DNA of 64,000 nucleotides from Thermohalobaculum xanthum (GTDB lineage Bacteria; Pseudomonadota; Alphaproteobacteria; Rhodobacterales; Rhodobacteraceae): assembly GCF_016623495.1 (NCBI RefSeq), contig NZ_JAEHHL010000006.1:310001-374000 (forward strand), read 5' to 3'. Numbering within the stretch: position 1 is the stretch's first letter; every line of letters begins with the position of its first letter. The notes below the pieces were generated by a model. The model did not search any database, was not told where the DNA came from, and worked only from the letters and a program-made list of their open reading frames with translations. Position numbers and translations under genes: made by a program. Of this stretch, positions 35,531-45,417 are shown one piece after another.

Positions 35531-36844
35531 ATGAAAGGTCTGTTTCTGGGCTCGGCGATGCTCGCATCGGTGGCGGCATTCGCAACCCCGGCAAACGCGG
35601 CGACGGAAATCCAGTGGTGGCATGCCTTCACCGGCCGGCTGGGCGAGCTCCTAGCCGAGCAGGTCGCCGAGTTCAATGGCAGCCAGAGCGACTATGTCGT
35701 CGTCGCCACCCACAAGGGCAATTACTCCGAGACGCTGAACGCCGGGATCGCCGCGTTCCGCGCGGGCGAACAGCCGCACATCCTCCAGGTCTTCGAGGTG
35801 GGCACCGCGACCATGATGGCCGCGCAGGGTGCCATCAAGCCGGTCTTCGAGGTGATGGCCGAGGGTGACGCTCCCTTTGATCCCGACGCCTATCTGGGCC
35901 CCGTGAAGGGCTACTACACCACCACCGACGGCAAGATGCTGTCGCTGCCCTACAACTCCTCGACCCCGGTGCTCTACGTGAACCGCGACGCGCTGGCGGG
36001 CGCCGGCCTCGACCCGGACACCGAGCTTGCGACGTGGGAGCAGGTGGGCGAGGTGCTCGACGCGCTCAAGGCCGCCGGCCATGCCTGCCCGCTGACCACC
36101 GCCTGGCAGAGCTGGGTCCATCTCGAGAACCTCTCGGCCTGGCACAACGTGCCCTTCGCGACGCAGGAGAACGGCTTTGCCGGGCTCGACACCGCGCTGG
36201 CCTTCAACGGCCCCGTGCAGGTCAAGCACATCCAGACGATGGGCGACTGGGCCAGGGACGGCAAGTTCATCTATGCAGGCCGCCGCAACGAGGGCGGCGC
36301 GAACTTCCGCGCCGGTGAATGCGCGCTCTTCACCGAGTCCTCGGCCGGCTATGCCGGCGTCAAGGCCGAGGCGAAGTTCGACTTCGATATCCGCCCGCTG
36401 CCCTACTGGTCGGACGTCGAGGGTGCGCCCCAGAACACCATCATCGGCGGCGCCTCGCTCTGGGTCCTCGCCGGGCACGACGCCGAGGAGTACAAGGCCG
36501 TCGCGGCGTTCCTCAGCTTCCTGTCGTCAACGGATGTTCAGGCCAAGTGGCACCAGAACACCGGCTACCTGCCGATCACCCTGGCCGCGGCCGAGCAGAC
36601 CAGGGCCGAGGGCTTCTACGATGCCAACCCTGGCACCCAGATCGCGGGCGAGCAGATGACCGGCAAGGCCCCGACGGCGAACTCGAAGGGCCTTCGGCTG
36701 GGCTCGTTCGACCAGATCCGCGGCATCATCGACGAGGAACTCGAGGCCGTCTGGGCGGGCACCAAGACCGCGCAGGAAGCACTCGACACCGCCGTCGAAC
36801 GCGGCGACGCGCTGCTGCGCCGGTTCGAGCAGGCGAACCGCTGA
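35531..36844 (+). CDS. ugpB: sn-glycerol-3-phosphate ABC transporter substrate-binding protein
   Basis: This 437-residue protein has a Sec signal ([23 protein letters not shown]) followed by [18 protein letters not shown]. That is the WWH-M/A-F start of UgpB, whose tryptophan stacks on the ligand. Later blocks include [19 protein letters not shown]-like [39 protein letters not shown] and [11 protein letters not shown]-like [17 protein letters not shown], all typical of the glycerol-phosphate-binding branch. It delivers glycerol-3-phosphate or its diesters to the permease encoded next. It is the first gene of ugpBAEC and divergent from a LysR gene. Confidence 0.93.
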   Translation: MKGLFLGSAMLASVAAFATPANAATEIQWWHAFTGRLGELLAEQVAEFNGSQSDYVVVATHKGNYSETLNAGIAAFRAGEQPHILQVFEVGTATMMAAQGAIKPVFEVMAEGDAPFDPDAYLGPVKGYYTTTDGKMLSLPYNSSTPVLYVNRDALAGAGLDPDTELATWEQVGEVLDALKAAGHACPLTTAWQSWVHLENLSAWHNVPFATQENGFAGLDTALAFNGPVQVKHIQTMGDWARDGKFIYAGRRNEGGANFRAGECALFTESSAGYAGVKAEAKFDFDIRPLPYWSDVEGAPQNTIIGGASLWVLAGHDAEEYKAVAAFLSFLSSTDVQAKWHQNTGYLPITLAAAEQTRAEGFYDANPGTQIAGEQMTGKAPTANSKGLRLGSFDQIRGIIDEELEAVWAGTKTAQEALDTAVERGDALLRRFEQANR

Positions 36845-36890
36845 GCGAGGCTCGGCCGGGGGCGCCCGCGTCCCCGGCCCGGCTGCCGTC

Positions 36891-37772
36891 ATGCAAAAGC
36901 GCGTCACCTTCAAGGGCTGGCTTCTGCCGCTCCTGCTGGTCGCACCCCAGGTGGTGGTGACGGCCGTGTTCTTCTTTTACCCGGCGGGGCAGGCGGTCTG
37001 GCAGTCGCTGTTCATTCCCGACCCCTTCGGTCTCAGCGCGCAGTTCGTGGGGCTGGGGAATTTCGAGTTTCTGCTGACCGACCCCTATTACCGCGCGAGC
37101 TTCGTCACCACGGGCGTATTTTCGGGTCTCGTCACCATCGTCTCGATGGGGGTGGCGCTCGTCCTCGCGGTAATGGCCGACCGGCTGATCCGGGGCTCGG
37201 GCACCTACCGGACCCTGCTGATCTGGCCCTACGCGGTCGCGCCGGCGGTGGCGGGCGTGCTGTGGCTCTTCATGTTCAACACCCGCGTCGGCGTCGTATC
37301 CTGGTATCTGGGCCAGCTCGGCTATGACTGGAACCACGTGCTCAACCCGACCGAGGCGATGGGCCTCGTGGTGGTCGCCTCCAGCTGGGGGCGGATCAGC
37401 TACAACTTCCTGTTCTTCCTCGCCGGGCTCCAGGCGATCCCACGCTCGGTGATCGAGGCGGCGGCGATTGACGGCGCGCGGTTCTGGACGCGGTTCCGGA
37501 CCATCGTCTTCCCGCTGCTGTCGCCCACCACCTTCTTCCTGCTGGTGGTCAACATCGTCTACGCGTTCTTCGAGACCTTCGGCGTGATCCACACGATCAC
37601 CGCGGGCGGGCCGCAGCAGGCGACGACGATCCTTGTCTACAAGGTCTTCGCTGACGGCTTCGTCGGGCAGGACCTGGGCTCGTCGGCGGCGCAGTCTGTG
37701 ATCCTTCTGGTGGTCGTCGGACTGCTCACCATCGCCCAGTTCAAGTTCATCGAGCGCCGGGTGCATTACTGA
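36891..37772 (+). CDS. ugpA: Glycerol-3-phosphate ABC transporter permease
   Basis: This 293-residue protein has six helices. The cytoplasmic EAA loop is [30 protein letters not shown], with the conserved G that docks to the ATPase. An N-terminal helix ([21 protein letters not shown]) and the F-x-F-L motif (GNFEFLL) match UgpA/MalF-like subunits. It follows ugpB by 46 bases and its stop overlaps the ugpE start by one base (TGATG). Confidence 0.93.
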   Translation: MQKRVTFKGWLLPLLLVAPQVVVTAVFFFYPAGQAVWQSLFIPDPFGLSAQFVGLGNFEFLLTDPYYRASFVTTGVFSGLVTIVSMGVALVLAVMADRLIRGSGTYRTLLIWPYAVAPAVAGVLWLFMFNTRVGVVSWYLGQLGYDWNHVLNPTEAMGLVVVASSWGRISYNFLFFLAGLQAIPRSVIEAAAIDGARFWTRFRTIVFPLLSPTTFFLLVVNIVYAFFETFGVIHTITAGGPQQATTILVYKVFADGFVGQDLGSSAAQSVILLVVVGLLTIAQFKFIERRVHY

Positions 37773-38632
37773 TGGCCGCGGGCGGGCATTCGGGCATGGT
37801 CGAGCGGCGCGGCGCCTCGCTTTGGCTGACCCATGCGGGGCTGATCCTCGGGGTCTTGGTGATCGTCTTCCCGATCTGGCTCGCCTTCGTCGCCTCGACG
37901 GTGACCCAGGCCGAGATCGTGCGCCCGCCGATGCCGTTGCTGCCCGGCGACCAGTTCCTCGAGAACTACCGCAAGGCGCTGGTGTCCGGCATCAACGCGC
38001 CGGTCGCGACGATGCTGCTGAACTCGGCGGTGATGGCGCTTGGCATCGCGTTCGGCAAGATCGCCATCTCGCTGCTGTCGGCCTTCGCGATCGTCTATTT
38101 CCGCTTTCCCGGGCGGCGGGTCTTCTTCTGGCTGATCTTTCTCACGCTGATGCTGCCGGTCGAGGTCCGCATCGTTCCGACCTATGAGGTCGTGGCGCGC
38201 TTCGGCATGCTCAACAGCCATGCCGGGCTGATCCTGCCGCTGATCGCCTCGGCCACGGCCACCTTCCTGTTCCGCCAGTTCTTCATGACCGTGCCGGACG
38301 AGCTGGTCGAGGCCGCCCGCGTCGACGGCGCCCGCCCGATGCGCTTCTTCCTCGACATCCTGCTGCCGATGAGCCGCACGAACATCGCGGCGCTGTTCGT
38401 CATCCTCTTCATCTACGGCTGGAACCAGTATCTCTGGCCGCTCCTGATCACCACCGATCCGCAGATGAACACCATCGTCATGGGCATCAAGCAGATGTTC
38501 CCGTCGGGTGACGACTGGGCCGACTGGCCGGTGATCATGGCGACCTCGATCCTGGCGATGCTGCCGCCGGTCCTGGTCGTGATCTTCATGCAGAAGCTCT
38601 TCATCCGGGGCTTGGTCGAAAGCGAGAAGTAA
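37772..38632 (+). CDS. ugpE: Glycerol-3-phosphate ABC transporter permease
   Basis: This 286-residue, six-helix partner of UgpA has the EAA loop [29 protein letters not shown]. The [15 protein letters not shown] motif and a final INQMFPSG-like [10 protein letters not shown] are specific to UgpE/MalG-like subunits. The ATG lies within the UgpA stop. It forms the membrane channel with UgpA, and the ATPase gene starts three bases after its stop. Confidence 0.93.
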   Translation: MAAGGHSGMVERRGASLWLTHAGLILGVLVIVFPIWLAFVASTVTQAEIVRPPMPLLPGDQFLENYRKALVSGINAPVATMLLNSAVMALGIAFGKIAISLLSAFAIVYFRFPGRRVFFWLIFLTLMLPVEVRIVPTYEVVARFGMLNSHAGLILPLIASATATFLFRQFFMTVPDELVEAARVDGARPMRFFLDILLPMSRTNIAALFVILFIYGWNQYLWPLLITTDPQMNTIVMGIKQMFPSGDDWADWPVIMATSILAMLPPVLVVIFMQKLFIRGLVESEK

Positions 38633-38635
38633 GCC

Positions 38636-39694
38636 ATGGCGACGCTGAGCCTCACGGGTGTGCGCAAGAGCTTCGGTGCGACCGAGGTGATCCACGGCGT
38701 CGACATCGACGTCGCCGAGGGCGAGTTCATCGTGATCGTGGGCCCCTCGGGCTGCGGGAAGTCGACCCTTCTTCGCATGGTCGCGGGGCTCGAGACCGTG
38801 AGCTCGGGCGAGATCGCGATCAATGGCGCGCGCGTGAACGAGCGCGAGCCGATGGACCGCAACATCGCCATGGTCTTCCAGAACTACGCGCTCTACCCGC
38901 ATATGAGCGTCTTCGACAACATGGCCTACGGCCTCAAGATCGCGCGCCGGCCGAAAGCCGAGATCGCCGAGCGCGTGACCGAGGCGGCCCGGCTCCTGCA
39001 GCTCGAGCCCTTTCTGAAGCGCAAGCCGCGCGAGTTGTCGGGCGGCCAGCGCCAGCGCGTCGCCATGGGCCGGGCGATCGTGCGCCAGCCCGACGTCTTC
39101 CTGTTCGACGAGCCGCTGTCGAACCTCGACGCCAAGCTGCGCGTGCAGATGCGCCTCGAGATCAAGGCGCTCCAGCGCAAGCTGGGCGTGACCTCGCTCT
39201 ATGTCACCCACGACCAGGTCGAGGCGATGACCCTGGCCGACCGGATGATCGTGATGAACGAGGGGCATGCCGAGCAGATTGGCGCGCCCCTCGACGTCTA
39301 CGAGCGCCCCGCGACCGTCTTCGCCGCGCAGTTCATCGGCAGCCCCTCGATGAATATCCTGCCGGGCGAGGGGGCGGGTGATGCCGTTGTGCTGGGAAAT
39401 GGTGCTCGCGTCCCGGTGGCGCAGAGGGCCGAGGGCAAGGTGCTGCTGGGCGTTCGGCCCGAGCACCTCGTGCTGGACCCCGAGGGCGCCATCGCGCTCG
39501 AGACGGGAACCAGCGAGCCCATCGGCGCCCTTACCCTGGTGCATGGCCGGCTCGAAGGCAGCACCCTCGACTGCGTCGCGAGCCTGCCGGGCGTCCATCG
39601 CGAATCCGGCCTGCCCGCGATCCAGCGCTTCTCGGTCCCGCCAGGACTTGCCCATGTGTTCGACGCCGGCAATGGGCGCCGACTTGCCGGTTGA
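38636..39694 (+). CDS. ugpC: Glycerol-3-phosphate ABC transporter ATPase
   Basis: This 352-residue ATPase has Walker [10 protein letters not shown], the Q-loop [10 protein letters not shown], signature [14 protein letters not shown], Walker B VFLFDEP and the switch histidine in VTHDQ, all in the first 210 residues. A C-terminal TOBE/OB domain (GVRPEHL) of the MalK/UgpC type follows. The [25 protein letters not shown] order is canonical. It completes the importer. The C-terminal domain is about normal length for UgpC. Confidence 0.93.
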   Translation: MATLSLTGVRKSFGATEVIHGVDIDVAEGEFIVIVGPSGCGKSTLLRMVAGLETVSSGEIAINGARVNEREPMDRNIAMVFQNYALYPHMSVFDNMAYGLKIARRPKAEIAERVTEAARLLQLEPFLKRKPRELSGGQRQRVAMGRAIVRQPDVFLFDEPLSNLDAKLRVQMRLEIKALQRKLGVTSLYVTHDQVEAMTLADRMIVMNEGHAEQIGAPLDVYERPATVFAAQFIGSPSMNILPGEGAGDAVVLGNGARVPVAQRAEGKVLLGVRPEHLVLDPEGAIALETGTSEPIGALTLVHGRLEGSTLDCVASLPGVHRESGLPAIQRFSVPPGLAHVFDAGNGRRLAG

Positions 39695-39715
39695 TCCGCC
39701 CGGCGACACCGCAAT

Positions 39716-39729
39716 TTGATATCGATCAT
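39716..39729 (+). promoter_or_regulatory. FNR-type box
   Basis: TTGAT-ATCG-ATCAT matches the FNR/FnrL consensus TTGAT-N4-ATCAA in 9 of 10 fixed positions. It lies 22 bases after ugpC and about 135 bases before the hibernation-factor gene, so that gene may be induced when oxygen falls. Confidence 0.5.
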
Positions 39730-39862
39730 TGAATGATGCGTCCCGTTCTGGGACGCTTACAGGCATTGGTGCGCGCTTGCGACGGGCAGCGGCCCCCTTC
39801 ATCCCCGTTCGCCGGCGCGCTGCGGCTGCATCGCTTCCGGTGACGGGGAAAGGACAGCGCAG

Positions 39863-40444
39863 ATGGAAACCGAGCCCGAGATCGTCTTCCACGGCATTGA
39901 TCACTCCCCCGCGATCGAGGCGCGCGTGCGCGACCGGATCGCGCGGCTCGAGCGCTATCTCGGGCGGCTCGTCAGTTTCCGGGCGGTGATCGACGCGCCC
40001 CATCACCATCACCGCAAGGGCCGGCACTACGCCGTGCGGCTCGAGGCGCGGGCGCCCGCGATGGTCTTCGCCATCGATCGCGCGCCAGGCGACGTGAACG
40101 CGCACGAGGATGTATTCGTCGCGATCCGTGATGCCTTCGACGCGATGGAGCGTCGCGTGAAGACCTGGCAGGACACCCATACCGGCCGGCCCGCCGCCCA
40201 TGCCACGCCCCTCCAGGGGCGCATCGCCGAGCTCGATCCCGCGCGTGACTTCGGGCAGATCGCGCTGACCGACGGGCGGCTCGTCTATTTCCACCGCAAC
40301 AGCGTCCTGAACGGCGATATCGCCGAGCTCGAGATCGGCGATCCGGTCGAACTCGCCCTCGACCAGGGCGATAGCCCGAAGGGGCCCCATGCCAGCACCG
40401 TCAGGCGGATCGGCACGCAGCGCTTCGTCGACGCGCTCCGCTGA
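39863..40444 (+). CDS. Ribosome hibernation factor-like (RaiA) / cold-shock fusion
   Basis: In this 193-residue protein, residues about 5-110 read as a RaiA/HPF fold (IVFHGIDHSPAIEARVRDRI, FRAVIDAPHHHHRKGRHYAV, DVFVAIRDAFDAMERRVKTW). Residues about 120-185 read as a cold-shock/OB domain (GRIAELDPARDFGQIALTDG, VYFHRNSVLNGDI). The first half would bind the ribosome and the second RNA. The basic RRH/HHHR patch fits 30S contact. Such fusions occur in proteobacteria and are thought to act in stasis or stress. Located downstream of an FNR-type box and followed by a small protein gene. Confidence 0.85.
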   Translation: METEPEIVFHGIDHSPAIEARVRDRIARLERYLGRLVSFRAVIDAPHHHHRKGRHYAVRLEARAPAMVFAIDRAPGDVNAHEDVFVAIRDAFDAMERRVKTWQDTHTGRPAAHATPLQGRIAELDPARDFGQIALTDGRLVYFHRNSVLNGDIAELEIGDPVELALDQGDSPKGPHASTVRRIGTQRFVDALR

Positions 40445-40500
40445 GCCCAAACCGGTGAACCCGCGCCCGGGGCCGATCCAGACCAAGGGAGCCAGGTGAC

Positions 40501-40731
40501 ATGACAGCGACCCATGACGACATCAAACGGCTCTTCGGCGAGATCGACGAGCACAAGATGGCCGAGATCATCGCCGGGGGCGCGAGCATGGCCGAACTTG
40601 AGGAGGTGGCCGCGCATCTTGCGGCCCAGACCGACGTCATGGGCAAACTTGGCCGCCCGCTGACGGGCCGCGCGCTCAGGATCTACGAGTTGCTGCGGCG
40701 CGACGAGGAGCAGTGGGAGCCCGACAGCTGA
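40501..40731 (+). CDS. Small conserved hypothetical protein
   Basis: This 76-residue acidic helical protein has ATHDDIKRLFGEIDEHKMAEII, AELEEVAAHLAAQTD and GRPLTGRALRIYELLRRDEE. I recall similar short proteins near stress genes in Rhodobacteraceae but know no function. It follows the hibernation factor by 56 bases with AGGGAGCC upstream of the ATG, and is probably co-transcribed. Confidence 0.75.
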   Translation: MTATHDDIKRLFGEIDEHKMAEIIAGGASMAELEEVAAHLAAQTDVMGKLGRPLTGRALRIYELLRRDEEQWEPDS

Positions 40732-40740
40732 ACCGTCGAC

Positions 40741-40959
40741 TCACTCCTCCACCACCCTGAAGTCGCCGGACGGCGCGTCGGTCGGGGGCTCGTCGAAGCC
40801 CTTGGCGGCAAGACCGCGGCGCAGCAGTTCGCGGATGGCGGCGGCGCGCGAGGGCAGCCGGTTCTCGAAGCGCCAGTCGTCGATCACCTGCAGTTCCTCG
40901 CGGCTCAGCATCAGCTGCAGCTTCTCGGTCCGCTTTGGCGGGCGGGTGGTGTCGGACAT
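40741..40959 (-). CDS. Ribbon-helix-helix-like DNA-binding protein
   Basis: In this 72-residue protein, KLQLMLSREELQVIDDWRFE and RAAAIRELLRRGLAAKGF read as the beta strand, helix A and helix B of a MetJ/Arc (RHH) domain; the polar strand residues K-Q-M face DNA. Short RHH proteins act as antitoxins or local repressors, but no toxin gene adjoins it. Convergent with the 76-residue gene. Confidence 0.75.
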   Translation of the reverse strand: MSDTTRPPKRTEKLQLMLSREELQVIDDWRFENRLPSRAAAIRELLRRGLAAKGFDEPPTDAPSGDFRVVEE

Positions 40960-41003
40960 CGTCGGCCTCCGCTTCGGGTCGGATCACTTACTCCACTAAT
41001 GTC

Positions 41004-41021
41004 GGCGGGGTAAACCCCGCC
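41004..41021. repeat. Perfect 18-bp palindrome between RHH gene and dps
   Basis: GGCGGGGT-AA-ACCCCGCC is perfectly symmetric. It lies 45 bases upstream of the RHH start and 155 bases upstream of dps. It may be an operator for the RHH protein or a hairpin in a transcript; no T-tract follows on either strand. Confidence 0.45.
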
Positions 41022-41175
41022 ACCTGCGTCTCTGCCCTCGCTTGCCGAGCCTGAGCAGGCTGTGCAAGCTATGCAGGCCGGGTAACAGACGTATGTTAAC
41101 TATATGAAAAAATTTGATTTTTTATGGATCAGCTCCTATCTGTCCGCCATCCGATAGCAGAGCAGGAGGAGTTTC

Positions 41176-41676
41176 GTGACCAGTGCGGTCCTGAAAGCCG
41201 AACCGAAGATCGACCAGCCGCAGACCGGGCTTTCCGCCAACAGCGGGATCGCGACGGCGCTCAACGGCGTCCTCGCCGACAGCGTGCTGCTGATGCTCAA
41301 GACGCAATCCTGTCACTGGAATGTGGTGGGTCCGCTGTTCCAGCCGATCCACGAACTCACCGAGGCCCAGTATCGCGATCTCTTCGAGGCAATCGACACG
41401 CTGGCCGAGCGGATCCGCGCTCTTGGCGAGTTCGCGCCCGTCTCCTTCACCGACATGCTGACCCATGCGGAACTGTCCGAGGAGGAGCGTCTTCGCCCCG
41501 CATCCGGGATGCTGGCGCAGCTGATCGACGATCACGAGACGCTCGCGCGGCGCCTGCGCGAACTCGCGGCGCTGGCCGGCGATCACGGGGACGGCGCGAC
41601 CGAGGATCTCGCGAATGCGCGCCTCGCCTTCCACGAGCAGGCAGCCTGGATGCTGCGCGCGACCGCGTCGGACTAA
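41176..41676 (+). CDS. dps: DNA starvation/stationary-phase protein
   Basis: This 166-residue ferritin-like protein has CHWNVVGPLFQPIHELTEAQ with ferroxidase H47 and H59, then LFEAIDTLAERIRALG with D74 and E78, the inter-subunit iron site of Dps. It oxidises Fe(II) with peroxide and coats DNA in a 12-mer. The start is a GTG at 41176 with a strong AGGAGGAG seven bases before it. A preceding AT-rich patch (41095-41130) is a likely promoter. Confidence 0.93.
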   Translation: MTSAVLKAEPKIDQPQTGLSANSGIATALNGVLADSVLLMLKTQSCHWNVVGPLFQPIHELTEAQYRDLFEAIDTLAERIRALGEFAPVSFTDMLTHAELSEEERLRPASGMLAQLIDDHETLARRLRELAALAGDHGDGATEDLANARLAFHEQAAWMLRATASD

Positions 41677-41693
41677 CGCGCCCAGGCTCCATT

Positions 41694-41744
41694 CCCCGGC
41701 AGCGCGCAGGCCGCGCGCCGGGGACGCAGAACACAAGATTTTTT
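41694..41744 (+). terminator. Candidate hairpin after dps
   Basis: CCCCGGC and GCCGGGG pair over seven bases with an inner GCGCG/CGCGC stem and a one-base bulge. TTTTTT follows 16 bases later. The gap makes it a weak terminator; it could also be leader structure of the NAGGN operon. Confidence 0.35.
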
Positions 41745-41807
41745 CCGACGGCCGCGGCGGTTCAGCCGCGCGCGCCGTCGCGACTCCGACGAAAGGGTTT
41801 TCCAAGC

Positions 41808-43580
41808 ATGTGCGGATTTGGTGGCGAGATCACCTTCGACGGCAGCACGGCCTCGCTTTCGGGCATCGAACGGATGCTCGATGCGCTGGCGCCGCGCGGG
41901 CCTGACGGCGTGGGGACAGTTCATCGCGGGCGGGTTGCTCTCGGCCACCGCCGGCTCAGCATCATCGACCTATCGGATGCGGGCCAGCAGCCGATGACCG
42001 ACCCGGCGCTCGGTCTCGACCTGGTCTTCAACGGCTGCATCTACAACCATGCCGAACTGCGCGCCGAGCTCGAGGCCAAGGGCTATCGCTTCTTCTCGAC
42101 CAGCGACACCGAGGTTGTGCTCAAGGCGCACCACGCCTGGGGCCCCGAGGCGCCGACCCGCTTCCACGGCATGTTCGCCTATGTCGTGCACGAGCGCGAC
42201 GGTGGCTGCATCTGGATGGCGCGCGACCGCTTCGGCATCAAGCCGCTGTATCACACGGTCGAGCCCGGTCGGCTGCGCTTTGCCTCGACGCTGCCCGCGC
42301 TGCTCGCGGCGGGCGGGGTCGACACAGCGATCGACCCCGAGGCGCTCCACAGCTACATGAGCTTCCACGCCGTCGTCCCGCCGCCGCGCACCATCCTCGA
42401 GGGTGTGCGCAAGCTGCCGGTCGCCACCATCCGCCGGATCGAGCCCGATGGCACGATCGAGGACCGCCGCTACTGGGACGTGAGCTTCGAGCGAAGCCGC
42501 GAGGACGAGGAGCGCGGAACGCCCGAGTGGGAGGACATGCTGCTCGACGCCATGCGCCGAGCCGTCTCTCGGCGCATGGTGGCCGATGTCCCGGTGGGCG
42601 TCCTGCTTTCTGGCGGGGTCGATTCGAGCCTGATCGTGGGCCTGCTCGCCGAGGCGGGGCAGGAGGGCCTGCGCACCTTCTCGATCGGCTTCGAGGCGGC
42701 GAATGGCGAGAAGGGCGACGAGTTCGCCTATTCCGACCTGGTTGCCCGGCATTTCGCGACCGACCACATCCAGCGCTTCGTGCCGTCGTCCGAGTTGCAG
42801 GCAGCCCTGCCGGCCGCCATCTCGGCGATGTCCGAGCCGATGGTCTCCTATGACAACATCGGCTTCTTCCTGCTCTCGCGCGAGGTCTCGCGCCATGTGA
42901 AGGTCGTCCAGAGCGGGCAGGGCGCCGACGAGGTCTTCGCCGGCTATCACTGGTACCCCAAGCTCGACGGCTCGAACGATCCGCTAGGGGATTATTCCCG
43001 CGCCTTCTTCGATCGGGACCACCAGACGATGGGCCGCCATCTCGGTGCGCGCTGGATGAACGGCGATGTCAGTCGCGAGATCGTGGCCGCGCATTTTGCC
43101 CGAACGGGCGCGCCCGATCCGGTCGACAAGGCGCTGCGCCTCGACACCGAGATCATGCTGGCCGACGACCCCGTGAAGCGGGTCGACAACATGACCATGG
43201 CCTGGGGGCTCGAGGCGCGGGTGCCCTTCCTCGATCACGAACTGGTCGAGTTGGCCGCCCGCATGCCGTCGCGCATCAAGCTGGCCGACGGCGGCAAGGG
43301 CGTGCTGAAATCGGTCGCCCGGCGCGTCGTGCCGCGCGAGGTGATCGACCGGCCCAAGGGCTATTTCCCGGTGCCGGCGCTCAAGTATCTCGACGGCCCC
43401 TTCCTCGAGATGGCGCGCGACGCGCTGACCTCGCAGGCGGCGCGCGAGCGCGGCCTCTTCCGCGAGGACTATCTCGACGCGCTGTTTGGCGCGCCGGCCG
43501 AGCACATCACGCCACTTCGCGGCTCCGAGCTCTGGCAATGCGCCCTGCTCGAACTGTGGCTCCAGGATCATGGCATCTGA
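41808..43580 (+). CDS. asnO: N-acetylglutaminylglutamine amidotransferase
   Basis: This 590-residue asparagine-synthetase-like enzyme has an N-terminal glutaminase with the nucleophile Cys2 in MCGFGG. The RGPDG loop, DTEVVLKAH and FNGCIYNHAEL are also present. The C-terminal synthetase domain has the PP-loop VLLSGGVDSSLI at about residue 267, followed by VVQSGQGADEVFAGYHWYP. The branch is identified by its neighbours: in NAGGN clusters this protein makes the terminal amide of N-acetylglutaminylglutamine. The ATG at 41808 is fixed by Cys2. Nearest alternative is ordinary AsnB; the two downstream genes make that unlikely. Confidence 0.9.
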   Translation: MCGFGGEITFDGSTASLSGIERMLDALAPRGPDGVGTVHRGRVALGHRRLSIIDLSDAGQQPMTDPALGLDLVFNGCIYNHAELRAELEAKGYRFFSTSDTEVVLKAHHAWGPEAPTRFHGMFAYVVHERDGGCIWMARDRFGIKPLYHTVEPGRLRFASTLPALLAAGGVDTAIDPEALHSYMSFHAVVPPPRTILEGVRKLPVATIRRIEPDGTIEDRRYWDVSFERSREDEERGTPEWEDMLLDAMRRAVSRRMVADVPVGVLLSGGVDSSLIVGLLAEAGQEGLRTFSIGFEAANGEKGDEFAYSDLVARHFATDHIQRFVPSSELQAALPAAISAMSEPMVSYDNIGFFLLSREVSRHVKVVQSGQGADEVFAGYHWYPKLDGSNDPLGDYSRAFFDRDHQTMGRHLGARWMNGDVSREIVAAHFARTGAPDPVDKALRLDTEIMLADDPVKRVDNMTMAWGLEARVPFLDHELVELAARMPSRIKLADGGKGVLKSVARRVVPREVIDRPKGYFPVPALKYLDGPFLEMARDALTSQAARERGLFREDYLDALFGAPAEHITPLRGSELWQCALLELWLQDHGI

Positions 43581-43590
43581 GGCTGAGACG

Positions 43591-45399
43591 ATGACCCGCA
43601 AGACCGCAACTTCCCCCCGCCCGCTGCAGGCGCAGGAGCACCGACTGCGCCGCATGCGCGACACCTCGCCGGTGGGACCGGTCCCAAGCCATCGGGCCGG
43701 GACCGCGCCGCACAGCAACGCCACGGTCGACGTGGGCTGGGGCCGGCTGATCTTCGCGCAGACCTTCGCGGACCCCGCCGCGATCGTCGATGCGATGCGC
43801 GAGGAGACGCCCGACCGGCGCGACATCGCCTTCTATGTCCGGGATCCGCACGTGCTGCTCTCGAAGGCGCCGCAGGAGCTGTTCCTCGACCCGTCGCACG
43901 CCTACCGGCTCGATCTTGCCACCTGGCGCCCGGTGGCGCCGCGGCCGCGCGGCTTCTTCATCCGCCGGCTCTGCTCGCTCGCCGACGCCGAGGCGGTGAA
44001 CGCGATCTACGCTGCGCGCGGCATGGTGCCGGTGCAGCCCGACTTCTTCTGGTCGCGCCGCGACAGCCGCACCATCACCGTCTTCGTGGCCGAGGACGAG
44101 GCCAGTGGCGAGATCGTCGGCGCGGTCACCGGCATCGACCATGCGCGCGCGTTCGAAGACCCCGAGAAGGGCGCCTCGCTCTGGTGCCTCGCGGTCCATC
44201 CGCAGGCCACCCGGCCGCGGGTCGGCGAACTCCTGGTGCGGCGCCTCGCCAACCACTTCAAGGCGCGCGGCGCCGCGTTCCTCGACCTGTCGGTGATGCA
44301 TGACAACGAGAGCGCGATCGGGCTCTACGAGAAGCTCGGCTTCCGCCGCCTGCCGGCCTTCGCGGTCAAGTGCAAGAACCGCATCAACGAGCGCCTGTTC
44401 ACCGGCCCGGAAACCGATGACGGTCTCAACCCCTATGCCGGGATCATCGTCGACGAGGCGCGCCGGCGCGGCATCCATGTCGAAGTGACCGACGCCGAGG
44501 GCGGCTTCTTCGCGCTCTCCTATGGCGGGCGCAAGGTCCGCTGCCGCGAGGCGCTGAGCGAGTTCACCTCGGGCGTCGCGGTCTCGATCTGCGACGACAA
44601 GGCGGTGACGCGGCGCATCGTCGGCGCCGCCGGCGTGCGCGTGCCCGAACAGATCGCGGCCGACGATGGCGCGGATCTCGCCGCGTTCTTGCACCGCCAC
44701 GGCAAGGTCGTGGTCAAGCCCGCCCGGGGCGAGCAGGGGCGCGGCATCTCCGTGGGGCTCGAGGACGCCGACGAGGTCTCCCTCGCCATCGAGGCCGCGC
44801 GCGGCGTCTGCGACCGCGTGCTGGTCGAGGAATGGGTGAGCGGCCAGGATCTTCGCCTGATCGTTATTGACTACAAGGTCGTTGCCGCCGCCGTCCGGCG
44901 TCCCGCGCGGATCATCGGCGACGGCCAGTCGACGGCACGGGCGCTGATCGCGGCGCAAAGCCGCAGGCGCTCGGCCGCGACCGGCGGCGAGAGCGCGATC
45001 CCCCTCGATGCAGAGACCGAGCGCACCCTCAGGGCCGCGGGCTTCGGCCTCGACGACGTCCTGCCCGAGGGGGTCGAGACCGCGGTGCGGCGCACCGCCA
45101 ACCTTCATACCGGCGGCACCATCCACGACGTGACCGGCGAGACCCATCCCGCGCTGATCGACGCCGCCATCGCCGCCGCGCGCGCGATCGAGATTCCTGT
45201 CACCGGCATCGACCTGATGGTGCGCAGCCCGCGCGAGCCCGACTACGCCTTCATCGAGGCGAACGAGCGGCCGGGCCTCGCCAATCACGAGCCGCAGCCG
45301 ACCGCCGAGCGGTTTCTCGACTTCCTGTTCCCGCTGTCGCGGCCGGCCGCCATCGCCCCCGCGCCAGCCGCCAGCGCGCATGACAAGCAGGACGCCTGA
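43591..45399 (+). CDS. ngg: N-acetylglutaminylglutamine synthetase (GNAT plus ATP-grasp)
   Basis: This two-domain protein is about 602 residues. An N-terminal acetyltransferase domain (VAEDEASGEIVGAVTGIDHA, LWCLAVHPQATRPRVGELLV, HDNESAIGLYEKLGFRRL) is fused to a C-terminal ATP-grasp ligase (KVVVKPARGEQGRGISVGL, GVCDRVLVEEWVSGQDLRLI, AFIEANERPGLANH). This fusion is diagnostic of the enzyme that acetylates and joins two glutamines for the osmolyte NAGGN. ATG 43591 matches the usual start; ATG 43570 overlaps the asnO stop and is possible. It lies between the amidotransferase and the peptidase. Confidence 0.9.
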   Translation: MTRKTATSPRPLQAQEHRLRRMRDTSPVGPVPSHRAGTAPHSNATVDVGWGRLIFAQTFADPAAIVDAMREETPDRRDIAFYVRDPHVLLSKAPQELFLDPSHAYRLDLATWRPVAPRPRGFFIRRLCSLADAEAVNAIYAARGMVPVQPDFFWSRRDSRTITVFVAEDEASGEIVGAVTGIDHARAFEDPEKGASLWCLAVHPQATRPRVGELLVRRLANHFKARGAAFLDLSVMHDNESAIGLYEKLGFRRLPAFAVKCKNRINERLFTGPETDDGLNPYAGIIVDEARRRGIHVEVTDAEGGFFALSYGGRKVRCREALSEFTSGVAVSICDDKAVTRRIVGAAGVRVPEQIAADDGADLAAFLHRHGKVVVKPARGEQGRGISVGLEDADEVSLAIEAARGVCDRVLVEEWVSGQDLRLIVIDYKVVAAAVRRPARIIGDGQSTARALIAAQSRRRSAATGGESAIPLDAETERTLRAAGFGLDDVLPEGVETAVRRTANLHTGGTIHDVTGETHPALIDAAIAAARAIEIPVTGIDLMVRSPREPDYAFIEANERPGLANHEPQPTAERFLDFLFPLSRPAAIAPAPAASAHDKQDA

Positions 45400-45417
45400 A
45401 CCGAAGGGACCGACGAC

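Noticed and set aside
37766-40486. 906-codon minus-strand ORF
   Set aside because: It spans ugpE, ugpC and the hibernation-factor gene in antisense, all of which have clear family motifs. The translated composition is low-complexity (H, D, R, G, L).
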